Source of the DNA: Laetiporus sulphureus 93-53 | Lineage: Eukaryota; Basidiomycota; Agaricomycetes; Polyporales; Laetiporaceae | Direction of reading: 5' to 3' | Length of the DNA: 64,000 bases | NCBI RefSeq assembly: GCF_001632365.1 | Contig: NW_024468537.1 | Location: forward strand, 158,712 to 222,711 | Shown: in pieces, positions 57,839 through 64,000 of the stretch | Numbering within the stretch: the stretch's first letter is position 1 | How the letters are laid out: the number at the start of each line of letters is the position of its first letter | Notes under the pieces: model-generated | What the model was told of the DNA's origin: nothing | The model's database searches: none | The model's input: only the letters and a program-made list of their open reading frames with translations | Translations under genes and position numbers: made by a program

Positions 57839-59685
57839 TCAGCCTACCCCCCAGACTTCCAAGCCAACGCACTCGAATCTCACATTCTCGCCTTGCCGCG
57901 GACCGGCCGAGCATAGCGGGTCGTTGTCGAACGTCGGACATCGCGCCGAGGAGCCGTCGATCAACGAGTTGTCGAGATACAAGCCATAGTGGCCTTCGCT
58001 GTAGGAGGACGGGAGGGCCGTATTGTTTAGATCGGTATACGGAGAATCACTTTCGATGTATCACTCACCCTCCTCCAAATGATAGATACTCCGGCTCACA
58101 CAGTGCCACATAGTCATTCTTTCCCGTCCATTTATATATCCGTAGTCGTTGGTCCGGAGGGAGCTTCCACAGAAATCTAGGCAGGATAGTACGTTAGCAA
58201 CGCTACCCGACATATCCTAATAGGACGCCCACTCACGACTCGCCACTACCGTAATATGAACCCTTGGATGGGTGAATTCCTTCACCCATCCATGCGCCAA
58301 ATAGCGTGTCGCCGGAGTCGCGGATGACGAGTAGCGCACCGCCTACATGGCTTTGACAGCGAGCGTATAAGGTGTTTAACGAGATACCGTGCTGGTCGAG
58401 ACTATAGAGGAGAGACCATATACGTGGAAGACGCGCCAGAGCCGGGAAATGCGGCCGCAGCTAGCAGCAGCCGCAGCATGTGCAGTTGAGTAATGAGGAC
58501 GGATTAAGAATGCAAGCTCATCACGATGCCACTCACCATATCGGCCACCTCAACGGTCAAGACAGGCGTCGTCACCTCCTTTCTGCCCATGAGTCGCACG
58601 CTCTTCTTCTCGACAATACTCTTGTCGAACTCAAACCCTTTATTCCACTCTCTGTCACCAGCAAACCCAGGCGCGCCCGACGCGGGAACGAAGGGGTGAG
58701 AAGCGAATGGAGTCCCATGAGTGATCGCATCGTCCACAGGGATTGAGCTCGCGAGTGGTGGATTCGGCACCGCCTGAGGAACAGCGCGTGAGAAGCCGCT
58801 GACAGTCTCTGTCACCTGAGAAGGCAGCACTGCCGGCAGAGTTTGCTCGTGCAATGCATGCTTACGCTTTGCATGAGCCTCCTCATCTTCGGCATCTTCG
58901 TTGATCGAGCGAGGCCGAGATAGCGAAGGGCGGACGGCGGAGGACAGAAGGGAGGTAACCCAGCGTGATGGTAGAGAGGCTGGAGTGAAGAATGATGACT
59001 GCGCCTGTTGTATCTCGGGATTGGAGATGCGGACCGGAGATGCTAGTGGAAGTGATGGCGAGCGTAGTGGCGGTGACCGCGATAGAGTCATACCAAGTTC
59101 TGATCTGCTCTGCTGTCGCGTTACATGGTGAGGCTGTCGTGGGTCAGGATCTACAGCCCTGGGACTGACGTCGTTTACAGACTGTTCTTGTGGGTGCGTG
59201 TCTGACATGGGACGCGCAGCATGTGAAGATGGCGGAGTAGCAGTTGCACGCCGAGAGCCTTCAGTACTGCCGGAGGTATGAACGAAGTACATGGGGTCAT
59301 CTTGGTGTTCGAGAAGCTCAGTGAGCAGACCTTGTTTGTTCCTCTCCGTCGCAGCCCTTGCCCCCTTCGTGAATTTGTCGAGGAAGTCGACGTTTTGTAT
59401 GGGTGGGAGTGATGCCATTTCCGCGTTGACTTCGGAAGCAGTGCTGTGCAGAGGACCTTCCGAGGACGGTATGGAGACAAAGGCCCCAAACTCGGAATCT
59501 GTGGACGCCGTTCGTGCGTGTTCGTGAGATGGTCGCGAGACATCTGAGCCAGCGAGGCTTGTTGACGGAATGGGCGAGGCCCTGGGTGTGGGAGGGGAGA
59601 ACAGAGTCGCGAACAGATCGTCCTTGTCATCATCGTCGTCGAGCGTCCGTGAGCCTTTTGGAAGTGGCGTTAGAGATGAAGCCAT
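57839..59685 (-). CDS. OXR1: Oxidation resistance protein 1-like (TLDc domain)
   Basis: Four exons, 59685-58537, 58460-58237, 58176-58069 and 57998-57839, give 546 aa with consistent phases. TLDc proteins protect cells from oxidative damage and, in yeast, Oxr1 promotes disassembly of the vacuolar V-ATPase. The N-terminal 350 residues are disordered (DDDDDKDDLFATLFSPPTP and Ser/Pro stretches). The TLDc domain occupies the rest: PHFPALARLPRIWSLLYS, DQHGISLNTLYARC, LLVIRDSGDTLFGAWM, YKWTGKNDYVALC, YLSFGGGEGHYGLYLD and CPTFDNDPLC, ending exactly with the family's terminal CVGLEVWGVG. The domain looks intact. Start taken at MASSLTPLP. Confidence 0.92.
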
Positions 59686-60960
59686 TTGTGCTGCGATGAA
59701 GCTAGGTCCGTCAAGCAGCTGGTTCAAGTACAACCTCTAAAGGATGCAACTTGACCGCAAGGAGCTGTAAATTGCCAGTACGCGAGCATTAATGAACAAT
59801 GAAGCTCACAGTTGAAGCACGAGGCGTCCACCCTTGGTGCATGCGTGTGAGCGACTCCGCCGAGTCCATGTTGGATAGATCCGCTCACTTAATTAAATGT
59901 CCAGATATGCATGAATCCGTTAACCGTTTGTGTTCGGAGTAGGGCTAGCACGTCGAGGAATGATTAATGGGAGGCAGCTGTCGACCTGCTGCTTGACGTC
60001 TCGCTCTGATGCTGAAGGAGGTGTCATTTAGGCGTCTATGACCACTGCGTCTCGTGAGTCTTTTTGAATCCGTTTCAATTAAAGCTTTGAAGGCTTGATC
60101 GTCAATTCAGTTCACGGATTTCCGGTTGAATAGTGTTCTTATTCTTGTTGTGTGACTTTCAGCCTTTGGCCCTTTCTCTGTGACAACGTTAACAGCCTTC
60201 TCTGTTTCGACGTGTCCCAACTCTCGTCGGTCACCGCCGAATTCCTGGATACATGGTTCAACGACGTGCTCGGACCAGGAGTTTCTGTTGAACGTTATGC
60301 TCGTCTACCTGCATTCCAGTCAAGTGGATATCTTTGCCTCGAATCATCAGCATCGGTTTCTTCGCAGGAGCCATTGATCGGCGTCCAAGAGAGTCCATCG
60401 GGCGGGACCGATTCTATTGCGGAAATTCTGAGAGACTCCCAAAGCATACGTGCAGTGTCTTTCTCGCTTCATCGATCTCATAGCATTGCAATATCTGAAC
60501 TACGAGTCGCGACTATTTTTTCTGTGGCTGCAGTGTCTCAGTTACCCTGACCAATCTTCGCCACATCATGAAAGAGAAGTACCCGCAGGCTCTTCATAAG
60601 CTTGGTCGTTCTGATTGTCTCTGATAACCTTCGCATCACAGGCCGCAATGGATGCGGATCTGAGCCTTTTTCTGCTCGATTGCTAGTGACATGCGAGAAT
60701 CAATCCGTTATCTCGCCACGCTGCCTTCGCCCTCTCCGAAGGATGCTCCACTGCGGTTAACGTCAAGGGCGGCATCACTCGTATTGTCACTCGATTCTGC
60801 TTTGCGCAGAGGTATGTTGTGCAATTATAAGCGCAACAACATCCCACCTCGTGTAGAGCAACGTCATAGTAAAACAAACCTAGTGAGACTGTCCGTATCT
60901 GTTTCGCAGAAAGTCCGCGCCTCCATGCGTGACGCGCGGCAGTTTAGAGAGACGACTACA
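59686..60960. other. Intergenic region with one unassigned frame
   Basis: A plus-strand frame at about 60152-60550 (CFDVSQLSSVTAEFLDTWF and following) has protein-like composition, but no splice partners or family were found. Possibly a fragment. Confidence 0.35.
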
Positions 60961-61789
60961 AGCTCATCAAAGGACCCGGGCAACTCCTATATAGGAGTGT
61001 CGCAAAAATCTTCCAAAATGAGCCTGAAATATGCAAACTTTCGGGCCTCCAGTATGCAAAGTGCGACAAGACCCGTGACTATGTCACGTTTTGTAACGAT
61101 ACGTCACATCCATATGTCACGCTACGTCAGAGTCAAAAACATACGGATTCGTTTGCGAGCTCGCCCGCTACTCTCACATAAGGACGTTGTGATAATAAAG
61201 AGGCTACATTGAGTGTGTATCAAGCTGATGTTTGTCGATGCCATCATCACAAGGGGTGACATCTTGAAGAAAAAGCCACAGATGCATTCAATGTCATCAT
61301 AGAATATTCTTCGTTGTTCATTTAGGATCAGAACAAGAAGGTCTTGATGAGCAAGCTGCAGATTCTGTATCTTACAGCTTCATGAGATTCAAGTGAGACT
61401 CAGGGGAAGGAGAGCTACACAAGTCGTAGCAGGAAATTAGGCTTGGATGTCACAAATTGCGCATGTACCATGATGGTTATCGGGTCAGGAAATTATTTAT
61501 TTTACGTCAATATATGGCTACATGGTGGCCTTGTCGCATCAATGGGCCTTGTCGATCAATACCAGTGGTTAGCCACCTGGACATGCCTAAATCGGGAGGC
61601 TCTCCGACACCCATCAGGTCCCGAAATATGCTAAGTTGCGATAAGGATAAGGGTCTTTTTGGAGCTTTTTGGGGCCTCCGAGGTCTGAAATATGCAATCC
61701 GCGACAAGGAAATCACGATTTGGGGCCCCTCAAATATGCTATTTTGCGACACTCCTATATGGGAGTTGCCCGGGTCCTCTCATCAAGCT
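60961..61789. mobile_element. Non-autonomous TIR element with ATATGC iterons
   Basis: Inverted ends at 60961-61007 and 61742-61789 share GGACCCGGGCAACTCC-ATA and GGAGTGTCGCAAAA. Each arm also holds the small palindrome CTCCTATATAGGAG (one base changed on the right). Inside, five copies of (A)TATGC, four of them followed a few bases later by GCGAYA, occur at 61029, 61053, 61626, 61690 and 61734. There is no transposase. No clear target duplication was resolved, so the outer ends may be off by a few bases. Confidence 0.68.
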
Positions 61790-62005
61790 AAGAATAAAGC
61801 GGAGGGAATGCCCACCGTTGGTGATGCCGACGAGCAGATGGCACCGTTCGTGCCCCGAAAGACGAACTCTGGAAATCGCGGATGGTCGCGGTTCCACCTT
61901 CGCATGACAAAGTCAGACATCGTCCAAGACTTCCGGTAGACCATTATGAGATTACTAGCAACATCAATCTCAAGCCTTCCATGCACGGCATGTACAAAAA
62001 TGAAT
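61790..62005. other. Spacer
   Basis: Between the TIR element and tRNA-Gly. Nothing recognised. Confidence 0.45.
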
Positions 62006-62087
62006 GCATTCAGCGGGAATCGAACCCGCGGCGGGTCGAATCAGACGGAGTTGGCAACGACCCAGGTTACCACTACCCCATGAATGC
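62006..62087 (-). tRNA. tRNA-Gly (anticodon GCC) with intron
   Basis: Minus strand: acceptor GCATTCA/TGAATGC, D-stem GGGT/ACCT with loop AGTGGTA, anticodon stem GGTCG/CGACC around TT-GCC-A, and T-arm GCGGG TTCGATT CCCGC. About 12 nt between position 37 and 38 form the intron. A different pairing (GGGTC/GACCC) would read TGC (Ala), but it leaves a purine at position 32 and a 3-nt variable loop, so Gly(GCC) is preferred. Confidence 0.88.
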
Positions 62088-64000
62088 CTGCCAACAAACT
62101 TGTAAGCTATAAAACATTATGAATATATATCATAATACCTAGCCTGGTGTCGTTTCCTTTCCTGCTACGACACCACTTTGTAGAGATCCTCAGCTGTGAT
62201 GACACGCGGATCACTGCATGGACGCTCGCCTTGCAGTCAATCTATCTCATGCTGGTTATTGCTATGAGTGTTTTCATCCACACTGCACAGTATCCGTCAG
62301 CTCACCGAAACGCACATCGCTTCCATCTGCCATGCTCAACTATTACCTCCTTGCTTACCAGGGTTGAACACTGCAAATTACTCACCGTACATCTGTAGGC
62401 ACCGGTCTCTTACGGCCCTATGCACAACGCTCGGGCTATAAAGCTTGCAGATAGTCATACGGTTTTCTGGTTGTCCGTTTCCCGGCGAGTCTATCATTGA
62501 CCATCGGACATGGATGAGCGCGCCCGTTTAGGTTCCGGTGAGTTGAGATCCGTTCCGCCAATGAAGCTCATGCGTCCCTTGATTCAGACAAATAACGTTG
62601 TGTTCCATCGCGGACATGATTAAAAAGAACATCAGAAGGCAGAATACAAGCTCTTTACTCCAGTCACCTGGATTTGGCTCTGATTCCAGCCTGAGGTCAT
62701 GACTGACACAAGGTGCATGCTCGCCTCCGCTGCAGTAGACGTTGCTTCGATGCGCCACTGCTCGAATGTGCAACTCTGTTGGCCGTAGTAAGACCGTGTA
62801 CGTGTACTCTCCGCTACTTCTGGGAACGGTGCCCTCATTGATTGACAAAACACTCAATGCCCTCGGAATGTGATTCGGCCTCTGACCAGTCAGACCGTAA
62901 GTAATCTATATAAAGACCTATGTTCCGCTCTCTCTGCTGACAAGCTCCTGCCTCTATCGTGTGGTTTCTTAGACATTTGATAGTAGACTTGACGCTTTGA
63001 GACTTGTATCGACAACGGTCTTTGTTCGAATGCGCATATATCACAAGCAAGTATGACTTACAATCCGATTCGCCCTTCAATCGTTTTAACTGCAGAGTTG
63101 AACGTCGAAGTTGTGACTTAACCTCACTGCAATGCAAACGCCGTAGGTCAGGCTCGCTGGACTGGGCGCCCGAATGTGGTCCTTTCTCCTCCAAAAGCCC
63201 CGCCGTCAGCTGCAGTTCTATTACGGCACCGTGTCTCAGGTCCCTTATTTCGGTTCAGCAACGATTTTTCTGGCATTGCTCCGCATGTACAGGTTCTCAT
63301 AAGCCAAGTGCCGCGACAAAGCAGGAGCTATTCACGCCCGTCTCCGTGTTCTGAAACACGTCGCCATCATTGTTCGTTCACAATAGGAGTATCTGTTCCA
63401 CCGGTCAGGATTACTCCGCAAAGGTTTGTTCTACAGCGGCCCGTTCACCAAGACGTATTAACAGGTTGCGGACGGAGCTCATGATGAACTCTAGTTAGTT
63501 CTGGACAACTGGCATCGCCCAGGAATGGGACACCTGCTGGAGAGGAGCATAAGGCGACAATAACCTCCGCCTCCACTTGCTAAGACGAATAGAACTCCGG
63601 GCGGTCGCTGTATATGTCGGAAATAAATTAGATAATTGTGACAGATGAGGCGACTAATTTACGCTCGTGAGTAGCCTAATACGTCCTTCGTGATCATTGG
63701 CTCATTTCGTTGAGGGGTACATTTCTTCGTCCGGTTGCGCGCCCACCGTGAGCCATGTCCTTAAAGTGCTTCGTGAATGTAGCCGATATCCTCTGCACAC
63801 GAGTCCTCCACCGTACAGCAGCCCGATTTGCTCGGCCAGGAAAAAGTGCTGGTTACCTCTGTCTTCGGGTGGCTCTCGGAGATCACCATGACATCGAAGG
63901 TAACACCTGATGATCTGAGCACATACTCTAAACAATTTCCATAAACGCTGATCTCCGGACACGTCACTGTATGTTCCAGCGAGCGCAAGCCATTCTCAGC
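62088..64000. other. Region without a supported gene
   Basis: Open frames on both strands (notably minus-strand 63702-63988) are short and match no family known to me. A gene running off the right edge cannot be excluded. Confidence 0.4.

Noticed and set aside
58504..59733. Start of the OXR1 protein 16 codons upstream (at 59733)
   Set aside because: That extension does not begin at an ATG, whereas MASSLTPLP at 59685 does.
60691..61212. 173-codon plus-strand frame
   Set aside because: It runs into the inverted repeat and iterons of the TIR element and has repetitive non-protein composition (clusters of Arg, His and Met from GTCACG-type repeats).

Overview
The window looks like nuclear DNA of a mushroom-forming basidiomycete, most likely Agaricomycetes and perhaps Polyporales. 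Genes are cut by many short GT-AG introns of about 37 to 70 nt. Several proteins belong to families I know mainly from that group: a Trp-rich YMC020W-like hydrolase, two expanded membrane-protein families, an F-box/LRR protein and a CENP-B-type HTH protein. Both tRNA genes are intron-containing. Exon models were built by hand from reading frame, splice consensus and remembered family features; no similarity search was run.

Layout. 0-5 kb: mostly non-coding, with tRNA-Leu, a short MITE and a 648-bp palindromic MITE. 5-10 kb: an F-box/LRR gene and a small NTF2-like gene, enclosed by two inverted copies of the palindromic MITE. 11-13 kb: a decayed aconitase. 14-17 kb: a membrane-protein gene and an MFS-transporter relic. 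18.7-21.2 kb: a five-exon gene of unknown function and an Hsp20 gene with a heat-shock element upstream. 22-29.5 kb: a second short MITE, an Rtt106-type histone chaperone, a CENP-B-type HTH gene and a conserved gene with two introns that do not break the frame. 31-33 kb: gene fragments (Hsp70-like, REX1-type exonuclease, Q-rich tail). 33.7-34.5 kb: an isoprenylcysteine methyltransferase-like gene. 35.6-38.3 kb: a modular beta-domain gene with several lesions. 39.5-43.9 kb: a 12-exon YMC020W-like alpha/beta hydrolase. 45.4-46 kb: a small conserved gene. 46.4-49.8 kb: a ferric reductase next to a CTR copper transporter, both on the minus strand. 51.3-57.1 kb: two tandem multi-exon membrane-protein paralogues, one decaying. 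57.8-59.7 kb: an OXR1/TLDc gene. 60-64 kb: a TIR element with internal iterons and tRNA-Gly.

The clearest functional grouping is the metalloreductase with the copper permease, which fits reductive copper/iron uptake. The rest is a mix of housekeeping genes and a mobile-element-rich, pseudogene-rich background. I found no secondary-metabolite cluster and no strong candidate for a new multi-gene system. The most unusual signals are the palindromic MITE family with shared termini and diagnostic 3-bp target duplications, and the iteron-bearing TIR element near 61 kb.
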